Of a stretch of DNA of 64,000 nt, positions 40,479 to 49,266 are shown one piece after another. The notes beneath the pieces are model-generated. The model was not told the origin of the DNA. It ran no database searches and was given only the letters and a program-made list of their open reading frames with translations. The position numbers and the translations under genes were made by a program. The DNA comes from JANSYL01 sp963921255 (GTDB lineage Bacteria; Pseudomonadota; Alphaproteobacteria; Rhodobacterales; Rhodobacteraceae). How positions within the stretch are numbered: position 1 is the first letter of the stretch; each line of letters begins with the position of its first letter. The stretch spans positions 372,001 to 436,000 of the forward strand of contig CAWUEW020000001.1 of assembly GCA_963921255.3 (NCBI GenBank). Reading direction: 5' to 3'.

Positions 40479-41702
40479 TCAACCTGCGGCTGCCCGTTCA
40501 ACGGTTTCAAAGTGATCCCGCCATGTGGGCAACGGTGCCTTTGTCAGATCAGGCACTTCTAGATTGCCATCGATACATTTCTTAATCGTTTCAGCCCAAA
40601 GATACGCATCCGACGGGGGGAGGTAAACGGCGGATGCACCCAGAAGCTCGCGCAACACTGGCAAATCACTGACAATCGGCAAGGTTCCATGGGCCAATGC
40701 CTCCATTGGCGGAAAGCCGAACCCCTCAGCCAGTGATGGAAACAGCAGGGCGGCCGAGGCTGCGACGTGGTCGTGCAGAACCTCATCTGACACCGGTCCG
40801 TGTTCGACAATTGCCGAGCCCAGAAGGGGGTGGCTGTCAAAGTGACGAAAGAATGCCTCGTCGTGCCATCCGCGCGGCCCGAGAATGTGCAGCGTCGGCA
40901 TGGGCAGATCATCCCGCATCCACCGCAGGTGTTCCCAGGCTTCCAACATAAGGGCGTGGTTCTTGCGCGGCTCGATGGTGCCCACCATGACAAACCGCAG
41001 CGGATCGCGGGGGACCGCGCGCCGTGGGGCGGGGTCTACCCCCAGATGGGCCACAACTTGGCGCGGACTGTCAGGTGTGTCGGCCCAATGCGTCGTGAGC
41101 GCGATTTTCGTGTCTTCCGAGTTTGTGAGGATCAAATCGGCATGCGTTCGAACCGTTTCGATCCGCGCTGCAAACCGGGCAGGCATGTCGGGGACAACCG
41201 TCTCGGGATGCGTGATCGGGATCAGATCATGCACCATCACCACGATCCTGGCCTGCGCCGCATCGAGGGCTGAAAGAACACGGTGCGACAGGTTCGAATG
41301 GCCGACCAGGAACACAGGTGTTCCAGGTTTCAGGTTTCGCCTGATCAGCGCGCCCAATCCCCAAGGGACCGCGCGGTCAATCGCGATGGCGCGCAAGGCC
41401 GCTTCGGCCTGATGCCGCGGCCGATGCCCGCGTCCAGAGAGGCGCGAAACCAGATCCGCCCGGGGCAGATCGCCATCGTGGCGTGCCAGATTGCGCAAAA
41501 CCGTCGCGCCGTCCTTGTCCAAAAGCAGAAACCCACGGGTCGTTTTCGCCAGAAACCGGCTGTCCGAACCGCAGTGATCAAGCACGTAATCGAGATAGGC
41601 CAGTTCGACCCGATCAATCTCGGTTCCAACGCTTCGCCCAATTCGACCAAGCGTCCGGGTCAGGTCCAGCCAGACTGTTCCAAGGGGTGACGGGCCACCC
41701 AT
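40479..41702 (-). CDS. Glycosyltransferase family 4
   Basis: The 407-residue GT-B enzyme has a C-terminal nucleotide-sugar domain: FVMVGTIEPRKNHALML (about 235-252), FPSLAEGFGFPPMEALA with the EX7E-type donor site (about 328-345), and a Rossmann-like N-domain. It transfers a hexose, often mannose or similar, to a lipid-linked glycan. It lies 6 nt after galU. Confidence 0.9.
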   Translation of the reverse strand: MGGPSPLGTVWLDLTRTLGRIGRSVGTEIDRVELAYLDYVLDHCGSDSRFLAKTTRGFLLLDKDGATVLRNLARHDGDLPRADLVSRLSGRGHRPRHQAEAALRAIAIDRAVPWGLGALIRRNLKPGTPVFLVGHSNLSHRVLSALDAAQARIVVMVHDLIPITHPETVVPDMPARFAARIETVRTHADLILTNSEDTKIALTTHWADTPDSPRQVVAHLGVDPAPRRAVPRDPLRFVMVGTIEPRKNHALMLEAWEHLRWMRDDLPMPTLHILGPRGWHDEAFFRHFDSHPLLGSAIVEHGPVSDEVLHDHVAASAALLFPSLAEGFGFPPMEALAHGTLPIVSDLPVLRELLGASAVYLPPSDAYLWAETIKKCIDGNLEVPDLTKAPLPTWRDHFETVERAAAG

Positions 41703-41708
41703 CCGACT

Positions 41709-42602
41709 TTATTGGGCGGCGCTGCGGACCGACATCATATCCGACAGATAATCCGAGAACTCGTCGCGCAGGTCTTCGCGCGCCAGTCCGAAGGCCACGG
41801 TCGCCTGCAGGAACCCGGCTTTCGATCCGCAGTCGTAGCGCTGGCCCTGGAACCGGAAGGCGTGCACGTTGTCCGAGCCTTCGATTTCGCGGGCGATGGC
41901 ATCCGTCAGTTGCACTTCGCCACCCGCGCCGGATTTGATCTTGTTCAAATTCGACATGATTTCGGGGGTGAGGATGTACCGGCCGATCACGGCAAGATTG
42001 GAGGGGGCCGTCCCTGCGGCAGGTTTCTCGACCATGCCTTTCACGGACACGACGGACCCCATGTCTTCCTTGATGTCCACGATCCCGTAAGACGATGTCT
42101 TTTCAGCCGGAACTTCCATTGCGGCGACCATGTTGCCGCCTGTTTCGGCGTGCGCCTCAACCATTTGCTGCAGACAGGGCTTTTCGGCCGCGATCACATC
42201 ATCTGGCAGGATGACGGCAAAGGGTTCATTGGCCAGCAAGCGTCGTGCGCACCAAACCGCATGACCCAGGCCAAGCGCCCGATGCTGGCGGATATACGCG
42301 ATTGCGCCTGAATCCATGTTGGTCGCTTTGAGTGTTTGAAGAAGGTCCTTCTTCCCCTTCTTGCGGAGTGAGTTTTCCAACTCCGGCGCGTGATCGAAGT
42401 AATCTTCCAACGCGCTTTTTCCGCGGGACGTTACAAAGATGAATTCCTTGATCCCGGCGGCGCGTGCCTCGTCGATGGCATACTGAATGAGCGGCCGGTC
42501 GACCAAGGTCATGATTTCTTTGGGAACCGACTTCGTCGCTGGCAAAAACCGCGTGCCTTGACCAGCCACGGGAAAGATCGCCTTTGTCACCTTCTTCTTC
42601 AT
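41709..42602 (-). CDS. galU: UTP-glucose-1-phosphate uridylyltransferase
   Basis: The 297-residue enzyme makes UDP-glucose for surface glycans. It has the nucleotidyltransferase signature FPVAGQGTRFLPATKSVPKE (20 residues from about 10), a substrate Lys in VEKP, and the usual GalU length. GAGAGAAG precedes the ATG. A 106-nt gap upstream (42603-42708) may hold its own promoter, but I see no clear boxes. It probably leads the GT4, GT92-like, GT14-like and sulfotransferase genes. Confidence 0.96.
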   Translation of the reverse strand: MKKKVTKAIFPVAGQGTRFLPATKSVPKEIMTLVDRPLIQYAIDEARAAGIKEFIFVTSRGKSALEDYFDHAPELENSLRKKGKKDLLQTLKATNMDSGAIAYIRQHRALGLGHAVWCARRLLANEPFAVILPDDVIAAEKPCLQQMVEAHAETGGNMVAAMEVPAEKTSSYGIVDIKEDMGSVVSVKGMVEKPAAGTAPSNLAVIGRYILTPEIMSNLNKIKSGAGGEVQLTDAIAREIEGSDNVHAFRFQGQRYDCGSKAGFLQATVAFGLAREDLRDEFSDYLSDMMSVRSAAQ

Positions 42603-42708
42603 CGCATACTTCTCTCTGGTTCACGGATTACCACATAGGCGATATGGCGATTTGCTACATGACCTTGAGTGCGTTGTCATCCCGAACCTGACCGAAAAGC
42701 CTTAATAA

Positions 42709-43920
42709 TCAGTCGCCCCGCATCGCTTCAATTCGGCTTTGCTCTTCATTTACGCGTTGTGAAAACCCAGACAGGCGAATGCGGGCCTGATCCCGGCGGG
42801 ACGGACCGAAAATCCCGCCCGTCTGTTCCCACCAACCGCCTTCTGTGAACACCACTTTGTGCTTGCGCGGCGACGGTTCGAAGATCAGCAAAGTCACCCG
42901 TCGCCCAGCCTGGACATCTGCTTCGGCAGCGGCGCGGAGCGCGCTTGCCCGAAGCCACCACCCAGAGCGATAGGTCATTGGCGCCTCGGCCAAGGCCGGG
43001 AACCGTTCGAATGGCCTGTCCGGCGCTGTGACGTTCAGCCGGCCGGATGGACGCACGCGGCCAGCTTCGATGCCCTGCATCAAGCTTTCCATCAGCAGGC
43101 GGACATCCCGGCTCCCGATTTTGCGCCGCCGCACCAACCGCATCAGTCTGGCGCGCTGATCGCTTTCCAACTGCCGCAGGTCCGGTGCGTGATCTTCACC
43201 CGTGGCATGTTTTGCAAGAAACACGGCCGTCGACGCCCCGATATCAAAAAGAGACAGCGGGATGCGGTCGTCGCGCCGCCGGCTGCTGGCGGCGAACCCA
43301 TGATGCACGATGGCGTCAGGGGCATAGATCGTTTTCGCGCGATCGGCGGCGAGGCGACGCGCCAGATCGGTGTCGTCCATAAAGAACTCGAATGCCGGGT
43401 CGAACCCGCCCAAATCCCGCAAGACAGATGCCCGGATGGCCATATTCGTGCCGTGCAGTTTCACGGCTTCCCCTGCCTCAAGAGACCCACCGTCGCGCAC
43501 CCACTGGTCCCGGCCGCGGTTGTCGACGGACATGTTGCCCCACTGCGTGGATATTCCGTTCCGCCCGAGAACCAGGCCTGTGACGGCGGCGACATCCCCG
43601 TCCGCAAATGCAGCGACAATCCGGGACAACCAATTGGGTTCGGGGACAGCATCATCGTCGATGAATGCAATGATATCCCCGGTTGCAGCAGCGATACCGG
43701 CGTTGCGCGCAACGGCGATATTCGGCTGGTCCTGGGGCAGGAGTGTCAGGTGCTGCGCAAACGGCAAGGTCGCGGCGGCGGCCCGTCCCGCGTCATCAGC
43801 CACGACCACAATCTCGAACGCCGCGTTCTGGCATTGGGACACCCCAAGAATCGCGCGGCGCAGAAGGCGTGGCCGTCCAAAACTGACGATCACCACCGAT
43901 ATGCGCGGCGCGTCAGGCAC
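42709..43920 (-). CDS. Glycosyltransferase family 2
   Basis: The 403-residue GT-A enzyme has ISVVIVSFGRP at the N-terminus, the DxD-type FIDDDAVPEPNW (about 95-106) and the catalytic-loop-type FFMDDTDLARRL. A C-terminal helical region of about 180 residues follows. The start is GTG at 43920, which overlaps the kdsB stop (TAGTG), so translation is coupled. Acceptor is unknown; probably a surface polysaccharide. Confidence 0.88.
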   Translation of the reverse strand: MPDAPRISVVIVSFGRPRLLRRAILGVSQCQNAAFEIVVVADDAGRAAAATLPFAQHLTLLPQDQPNIAVARNAGIAAATGDIIAFIDDDAVPEPNWLSRIVAAFADGDVAAVTGLVLGRNGISTQWGNMSVDNRGRDQWVRDGGSLEAGEAVKLHGTNMAIRASVLRDLGGFDPAFEFFMDDTDLARRLAADRAKTIYAPDAIVHHGFAASSRRRDDRIPLSLFDIGASTAVFLAKHATGEDHAPDLRQLESDQRARLMRLVRRRKIGSRDVRLLMESLMQGIEAGRVRPSGRLNVTAPDRPFERFPALAEAPMTYRSGWWLRASALRAAAEADVQAGRRVTLLIFEPSPRKHKVVFTEGGWWEQTGGIFGPSRRDQARIRLSGFSQRVNEEQSRIEAMRGD

Positions 43921-44720
43921 TATGGCAGTCCCATCTCGGACAGCATCGCCTCAATTCTCGGAATGTCTTCGGGATTGTTCAATTCCCAGAACTTGCGCCC
44001 GCGCGCTTCGACTTCGACACAGGCCACGCTGTGCCCGGCCTCAAGAAAGCGGAGCTGTTCCAGCCCTTCATTGGACTCCAAGGGCCCGATCGGCCAGTCG
44101 GGGTAAGCATGCAGCGCCCAAGGGCGATACGCGTATACGCCCACATGGTGGAAGACCGGCGTATCCGCGTCGGGTTCATAGACCTCGGACGTAAAGGGAA
44201 TGACTTCTTTGGAAAAATAAAGCCCGCGCCTGGCGCTGTCGACGACCGCCGTCGTGCCGCCAACGCGCCCGGCGGCCCGATCCGCCTTCAACGCGGCCAA
44301 GGTTTCGCCATCGCACCTGAGAACGGGCGTCGCGACTGCGGCCTGGCTGTCCGCCCGCAGACCCGCGATCAATCCTTCCAGGAACCAGGGCGGTGTCAGA
44401 GGCGCGTCGCCCTGCAAATTGACGATCATTTCGACATCCGGTCCGAGCAGGCCCAGGGCCTCGGCACACCGCTCTGTCCCGTTTCGACAGGTGTCAGATG
44501 TCATCAAAACGTCTGCGCCGAACGCGCGGGCGGCGTCCGCGATGCGGTCATCATCCGTCGCGACGTGGATTTCATCGAATCCATCCACCTCGCGGGCTGC
44601 GCGCCAACTGCGCTCGATCAGGCTTTGCGCGACTCCGGTCGCGCCGGTCAGCATGGCCAGCGGTTTTCCCGGGTATCGGCTTGAAGCAAACCGGGCCGGG
44701 ATGATGCAGACAGTCTTCAT
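43920..44720 (-). CDS. kdsB: 3-deoxy-manno-octulosonate cytidylyltransferase
   Basis: The 266-residue enzyme activates Kdo as CMP-Kdo for LPS core or capsule. IIPARFASSRYPGKPLA (about 6-22) is the nucleotide-binding signature, and NLQGDAPL carries the metal-binding Asp. The ATG at 44720 overlaps the cysQ stop by 4 nt. A longer frame extending to 45200 is rejected because it crosses cysQ. The nearest relatives in form are KdsB/KpsU, so a capsule-dedicated copy is possible. Confidence 0.93.
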   Translation of the reverse strand: MKTVCIIPARFASSRYPGKPLAMLTGATGVAQSLIERSWRAAREVDGFDEIHVATDDDRIADAARAFGADVLMTSDTCRNGTERCAEALGLLGPDVEMIVNLQGDAPLTPPWFLEGLIAGLRADSQAAVATPVLRCDGETLAALKADRAAGRVGGTTAVVDSARRGLYFSKEVIPFTSEVYEPDADTPVFHHVGVYAYRPWALHAYPDWPIGPLESNEGLEQLRFLEAGHSVACVEVEARGRKFWELNNPEDIPRIEAMLSEMGLP

Positions 44721-45514
44721 GCCGGCTTCAACTCCACGCCCGGGGCATGGGCAATGAAGAACCCATTCGCGAAACCGGGTTTTCCATATTGGAACGGCGC
44801 ATGATCCTCGAACTGCACCATTTGGCCGCCGGCCCCGCGCAAGACGGCGTCGCCGGCTGCCGTGTCCCATTCCATCGTGCGGCCAAGCCGCGGGTACAAA
44901 TCCGCCTCGCCAGTCGCAACCAGGCAGAATTTCAAGGACGAGCCAGCGCTTTTTGAATCGGCGACGGCGTATTTGTTGATGTAGTCGTCGGTGGCTGCAT
45001 CGCGATGCGATTTCGACGCCACCACGTAAAGGGAGGTGTTGTCGGGATCTCGAACGAAAATGGGTGTGGTTTTGCCAGCCTTGTCCAGATCGAACGGGGC
45101 CTTCTCTTCCACGCTGCGCCCCTGCCCATCGGTATAGAACAACCGGCCCTTGGCGGGCGCATAAACCACGCCGCGAACAGGCACACCGTCTTCGACCCAA
45201 GCGATGTTGACCGTGAAGTCCCCGCGGCGTTGGACGAACTCCTTGGTGCCGTCGAGTGGATCGACGATCAGAAAGGTGCGACTGGATTGGTCGTGACTGT
45301 CGGCCTGTTCCTCGGTCACCAGCACAAGATCGGGGAAAGCGGCCCGCAGACGCTTGGAAATCAGCGCGTCGGCGGCTTCGTCGGCTTCTGTGACGGGACT
45401 GTCGTCCGACTTCACCTTCACCTCGAAATCATCGGAATTGTAGATTTCCGTGATTTTGTCGCCGGCTTCGATGGCAGCGGTGCGGAATACGCGCATCATA
45501 TCTTCGTAATTCAA
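44717..45514 (-). CDS. cysQ: 3'(2'),5'-bisphosphate nucleotidase (PAP phosphatase)
   Basis: The 265-residue inositol-monophosphatase-fold enzyme has the metal sites TEEQ (about 67-70) and DPLDGTKEF (about 85-93), and the C-terminal EWDTAAGDAVL signature typical of CysQ. It removes the 3'-phosphate from PAP, the by-product of PAPS-dependent sulfotransfer and of sulfate reduction. It heads the minus-strand glycan cluster, which ends in a sulfotransferase; this supports a PAP-clearing role there. Confidence 0.93.
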   Translation of the reverse strand: MNYEDMMRVFRTAAIEAGDKITEIYNSDDFEVKVKSDDSPVTEADEAADALISKRLRAAFPDLVLVTEEQADSHDQSSRTFLIVDPLDGTKEFVQRRGDFTVNIAWVEDGVPVRGVVYAPAKGRLFYTDGQGRSVEEKAPFDLDKAGKTTPIFVRDPDNTSLYVVASKSHRDAATDDYINKYAVADSKSAGSSLKFCLVATGEADLYPRLGRTMEWDTAAGDAVLRGAGGQMVQFEDHAPFQYGKPGFANGFFIAHAPGVELKPA

Positions 45515-45661
45515 CGGAGCCCCCGAGGATTGATTGAAATTTTAAGTCCTCAGAGTTATCGTCTCGCCACGCGTCCGGGGCAAGACAAGCCCGTCAAGAA
45601 GGGTGGCCTGCGACGTTTGGGGGCAGATTGGCTGCGTATGCGGCCGCAACACGGGCGCGCG

Positions 45662-46495
45662 ATGTTCGAAGCCAGTAAGCCAAAGTCCACCGCCAGTTTG
45701 GTGGGCAACATGATCACTCTGACCTATCACGCGACCGTGCGGAAGGTGCGCCAAACGCACGGGAACGCGCTGGTTTCGATCCTGCTGAGCATCACGCAGG
45801 GCATCACGCAGGGCATCCTGTTCATCGCGGCATTCTATGCCATTTTCGCGATCACCGGTCAGCGCGCGGCCGCCATCCGTGGCGATTTCATGCTGTATCT
45901 TGTGACGGGCGTTTTCTCGTACCTGACGCATATCACGGCAGTCCGGAACATCATGCAGTCCGAGAAGGCGACCTCGCCGATGATGCAGCATGCGCCAATG
46001 AACACGCTGATCGCATTGCTGTCCGCCGCGTTTGCCGCGCTCTATATCAATCTGCTGAGCCTTGGGGCCATCCTGCTCATCTTGCACACGCTGTTCACGC
46101 CGCTGGAGCTTCATTATTGGCCCGGCGCGCTGTTGATGTTCATTCTGGCGTGGGGATCGGGTGTGGCCATCGGGATGGTTTTTTATGCGCTGAACCCGTG
46201 GATGCCCGACGTCATCAGTATGATCCAGATGATCTATATCCGGGCCAACATGATCGCGTCCGGCAAGATGTTTGTGGCCAACATGCTCCCCACATCTCTG
46301 ATCGCGTTCTTCGACTGGAACCCGTTGTTCCACATCATTGACCAGATGCGCGGGTTTTCCTTCGTGAACTACTTTCCGCATTACACGAATTGGCAGTACC
46401 CGCTGTACGCGACACTTGTTCTCCTACTGCTTGGCATGATGGGTGAGGCCTATACCCGCAAGCACATTTCGGCCAGTTGGGACGCCAAACGCTGA
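45662..46495 (+). CDS. ABC-2 polysaccharide export permease (KpsM-like)
   Basis: The 277-residue product has six hydrophobic helices and the ABC-2 fold used to export capsule or O-antigen chains. The family-like start is MFEASKPKS at 45662; an upstream ATG at 45638 is also in frame, and neither has a clear Shine-Dalgarno. It diverges from cysQ across 147 nt. No KpsT-like ATPase and no KpsE/D export partners are in the window, so it must use a partner elsewhere. The first helix carries a 12-bp duplication (see repeat). Confidence 0.85.
   Translation: MFEASKPKSTASLVGNMITLTYHATVRKVRQTHGNALVSILLSITQGITQGILFIAAFYAIFAITGQRAAAIRGDFMLYLVTGVFSYLTHITAVRNIMQSEKATSPMMQHAPMNTLIALLSAAFAALYINLLSLGAILLILHTLFTPLELHYWPGALLMFILAWGSGVAIGMVFYALNPWMPDVISMIQMIYIRANMIASGKMFVANMLPTSLIAFFDWNPLFHIIDQMRGFSFVNYFPHYTNWQYPLYATLVLLLLGMMGEAYTRKHISASWDAKR
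45791..45814 (+). repeat. 12-bp tandem duplication in the KpsM-like gene
   Basis: ATCACGCAGGGC occurs twice in tandem inside helix one. It encodes Ile-Thr-Gln-Gly twice (ITQGITQG), lengthening the helix by four residues without a frame change. Confidence 0.9.
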
Positions 46496-47122
46496 TCATG
46501 TCACGGCGCGCAACGTCAGGTTAATCCGCCCTCCCTTCGACAGAAGCGAGGACGACCCGGGCTTGATCCGATCAATGCCGTGAAACGCCAGTCGGGCCGC
46601 CCCCGACAGCACGGCAACATCGCCGGAGTTCAACCACATCGACCGGGTCTTGCCGCCGCGGGTGGTTCCCCCGACCCGAAACAGCGCCGCGTCCCCAAGT
46701 GAGATGGACACCACGGGCATGTCAAACCGGGCTTCGTCCCGGTCCTGATGCAGACCCATGCGGGCCGAACCATCGTAGAAATTGACCAGGCAGCTGTCCG
46801 GCGCGTCGGGGACGCCTGCAACACTCCGCCAAATGTCGAGGACGGACTCGGGGATCGGGGGCCACGGTGTGCCATCCGGGTGCCGTGGCTCGTATCGGTA
46901 GCCTTTTCGATCCGATATCCACCCATAGGCCCCGGCCGAGGTCATCCGAACCGACAACGGTTTTCCCCGCGCCGTCACAGGCCGGAACAAGGGCGCGCGC
47001 TGAACGATTCCGCGCACGTCGTGCACCAGCTGCTCCTGCTGCGGGCGGCCCAGGAAACCCGGAAAAACCGACACACCATTCAAATCGACCGGATTTCCCA
47101 ATTTCAGACCTCGATTCTGCAT
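46496..47122 (-). CDS. AlkB-like 2-oxoglutarate/Fe(II) dioxygenase
   Basis: The 208-residue product has the full iron and cosubstrate set: His125-x-Asp127 in LHQDRDE, His181 in FHGIDRI, and Arg199-x5-Arg205 in RINLTLR. This matches AlkB, which removes alkyl groups from DNA or RNA bases by oxidation. The length fits the AlkB group. It is convergent with the KpsM-like gene (stops adjacent) and divergent from dnaK, with only 10 nt between its ATG and the dnaK -35 box. Confidence 0.92.
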   Translation of the reverse strand: MQNRGLKLGNPVDLNGVSVFPGFLGRPQQEQLVHDVRGIVQRAPLFRPVTARGKPLSVRMTSAGAYGWISDRKGYRYEPRHPDGTPWPPIPESVLDIWRSVAGVPDAPDSCLVNFYDGSARMGLHQDRDEARFDMPVVSISLGDAALFRVGGTTRGGKTRSMWLNSGDVAVLSGAARLAFHGIDRIKPGSSSLLSKGGRINLTLRAVT

Positions 47123-47132
47123 GTTTCGACCG

Positions 47133-47161
47133 CTTGCAGGCGCAAATGCCCCTCCTTATAT
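47133..47161 (+). promoter_or_regulatory. RpoH-type heat-shock promoter of dnaK
   Basis: CTTG (47133-47136) and CTTATAT (47155-47161) are separated by 18 nt. This fits the alphaproteobacterial sigma-32 consensus CTTG-N17/18-CYTATNT. It lies about 110 nt before the dnaK ATG. No CIRCE palindrome is seen in 47123-47272, so HrcA control of dnaK is not supported here. Confidence 0.7.
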
Positions 47162-47272
47162 ACCCCGAGAACCTGGTCGGGCGTGTGTCCCCGACCATCA
47201 AATTCGGCCGCATTGGGGGCCGCAACGGACCCAATGCGCCAGTTCGCTTGAGAAAGAAGGGACCAAATCGAA

Positions 47273-49189
47273 ATGTCCAAAGTGATTGGGATCGACCTCG
47301 GCACCACAAACTCCTGCGTTGCCATCATGGACGGCAGCCAGCCCCGCGTCATCGAGAACGCGGAAGGCGCGCGTACGACGCCGTCGATCGTGGCATTTAC
47401 CGATGATGAGCGCCTCGTTGGCCAGCCGGCAAAGCGCCAGGCGGTTACGAACCCTGAGAACACCGTTTTTGCCGTCAAACGCCTGATCGGACGTCGCCTG
47501 ACAGACGCGGAAGTTGAAAAGGACAAGAAACTTGTCCCGTATAACATCGTCGACGGCGGCAATGGTGACGCCTGGGTTGAGGTGAAGGGCGAAAACTACA
47601 GCCCGTCGCAGATCTCGGCACAAATCCTGACCAAGATGAAGGAAACGGCCGAAAGCTACCTGGGTGAGGACGTCACGCAGGCGGTGATCACCGTTCCGGC
47701 GTATTTCAACGACGCCCAGCGTCAAGCCACCAAAGACGCCGGCAAGATCGCGGGCCTCGAGGTTCTGCGGATCATCAACGAGCCGACCGCCGCAGCGCTG
47801 GCCTATGGTCTGGACAAGAAAGACACCAAAACGATCGCCGTCTATGACCTTGGCGGCGGGACGTTCGATGTCACCATCCTCGAAATCGACGACGGCCTCT
47901 TCGAAGTGAAGTCGACCAATGGCGACACCTTCCTGGGCGGTGAAGACTTCGACATGCGTATCGTGAACTACCTCGCCGAGGAGTTCAAAAAAGAGCATGG
48001 CGCCGACCTGACCCAAGACAAGATGGCCCTGCAGCGCCTGAAAGAGGCCGCCGAGAAAGCCAAGATCGAACTGTCCAGCGCCTCGCAAACCGAGATCAAC
48101 CAACCGTTCATCTCGATGGGCGCCAACGGTCAGCCCCTGCACATGGTCATGAAACTGACCCGCGCCAAGCTGGAAAGCCTTGTGTCCGATCTGATCAAAG
48201 CCTCGATGAAGCCCTGCGCGGCCGCATTGAAAGATGCGGGCCTGAGCAAAGGCGATATCGATGAGGTCGTCCTCGTCGGTGGCATGACCCGCATGCCCAA
48301 GGTGATCGAAGAAGTGACCAACTTCTTTGGAAAAGAACCGCATAAGGGCGTGAACCCGGACGAAGTGGTCGCCATGGGTGCCGCCATCCAGGCCGGCGTT
48401 CTTCAGGGTGACGTGAAAGACGTTGTTCTGCTTGACGTGACCCCGCTGTCCTTGGGGATCGAGACGTTGGGTGGTGTCTTCACCCGCCTCATCGATCGCA
48501 ACACCACCATCCCGACGAAGAAGAGCCAGATCTTCTCGACCGCTGAAGACAACCAGAACGCGGTCACCATCCGGGTCTTCCAGGGTGAGCGTGAGATGGC
48601 TGCCGACAACAAGATCCTGGGCCAGTTCAACCTGGAAAACATCCCGCCTGCCCCGCGCGGCGTGCCCCAGATCGAGGTGACCTTCGATATCGACGCCAAC
48701 GGCATCGTCTCGGTGGGCGCCAAGGACAAAGGCACCGGCAAAGAGCAGCAGATCACCATCCAGGCCTCGGGCGGTCTTTCGGATGACGATATTGATCGGA
48801 TGGTGCGCGAAGCGGAAGAAAACGCCGAAGCGGACAAGGAAAAGAAGGATCTGGTCGAAACCAAGAACCAGGCCGAAAGCCTCATCCACTCGACCGAAAA
48901 GTCGCTGGAGGAGCATTCGGACAAGGTCGATCCGACCACGGTCGAAGCCATCGAGCTGGCCATCAAGAACCTGCAGGAGCAGATCGCAACCGACGACGCC
49001 TCGAAAATCAAAGGCGGCATCCAGAACGTGACCGAAGCGGCCATGAAACTGGGCGAAGCGATCTACAAGTCGCAGCAAGAGGCCGCCGAAGGTGCGGAAG
49101 GTGACGAAGAGGACGAAGCCCGCCCCGTTGACGAAGATATCGTCGACGCGGATTTCGAAGACCTCGACGACGACCGGAACCGCGGCTAA
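47273..49189 (+). CDS. dnaK: Chaperone protein DnaK
   Basis: The 638-residue Hsp70 has the ATPase signatures IGIDLGTTNSCVA at the N-terminus, VYDLGGGTFDVTILE and VLVGGMTRMPKV. The substrate-binding domain and a Lys/Glu-rich lid follow, ending in an acidic tail. It folds and disaggregates proteins with DnaJ and GrpE (both in this window). GAGAAAGAAGGGA lies before the ATG. Confidence 0.99.
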   Translation: MSKVIGIDLGTTNSCVAIMDGSQPRVIENAEGARTTPSIVAFTDDERLVGQPAKRQAVTNPENTVFAVKRLIGRRLTDAEVEKDKKLVPYNIVDGGNGDAWVEVKGENYSPSQISAQILTKMKETAESYLGEDVTQAVITVPAYFNDAQRQATKDAGKIAGLEVLRIINEPTAAALAYGLDKKDTKTIAVYDLGGGTFDVTILEIDDGLFEVKSTNGDTFLGGEDFDMRIVNYLAEEFKKEHGADLTQDKMALQRLKEAAEKAKIELSSASQTEINQPFISMGANGQPLHMVMKLTRAKLESLVSDLIKASMKPCAAALKDAGLSKGDIDEVVLVGGMTRMPKVIEEVTNFFGKEPHKGVNPDEVVAMGAAIQAGVLQGDVKDVVLLDVTPLSLGIETLGGVFTRLIDRNTTIPTKKSQIFSTAEDNQNAVTIRVFQGEREMAADNKILGQFNLENIPPAPRGVPQIEVTFDIDANGIVSVGAKDKGTGKEQQITIQASGGLSDDDIDRMVREAEENAEADKEKKDLVETKNQAESLIHSTEKSLEEHSDKVDPTTVEAIELAIKNLQEQIATDDASKIKGGIQNVTEAAMKLGEAIYKSQQEAAEGAEGDEEDEARPVDEDIVDADFEDLDDDRNRG

Positions 49190-49209
49190 CGCCGGGACCT
49201 GATCACGCG

Positions 49210-49237
49210 TGCCGGCCCGGGATCCCTAGGGCCGGCA
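49210..49237 (+). terminator. Strong hairpin between dnaK and dnaJ
   Basis: The 9-bp stem TGCCGGCCC with GGGCCGGCA has a 10-nt loop, followed by TTTGCGTTCTT, in the 77-nt gap. It is a plausible partial terminator or mRNA stabiliser that makes dnaK transcript exceed dnaJ. No separate dnaJ promoter is evident. Confidence 0.6.
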
Positions 49238-49266
49238 TTTGCGTTCTTAGAAAGGCGGCTTGAGCC

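Noticed and set aside
43920..45200. A 426-residue KdsB with a long N-terminal extension
   Set aside because: The extension is an out-of-frame read through cysQ. The ATG at 44720 starts the canonical KdsB motif.
47123..47272. CIRCE operator upstream of dnaK
   Set aside because: No TTAGCACTC-N9-GAGTGCTAA or close match is present; isolated GAGTGC hexamers elsewhere have no partner arm.
47198..49078. Minus-strand 626-codon open frame opposite dnaK
   Set aside because: A classical antisense open frame of dnaK that arises from its codon use; no independent evidence of translation.
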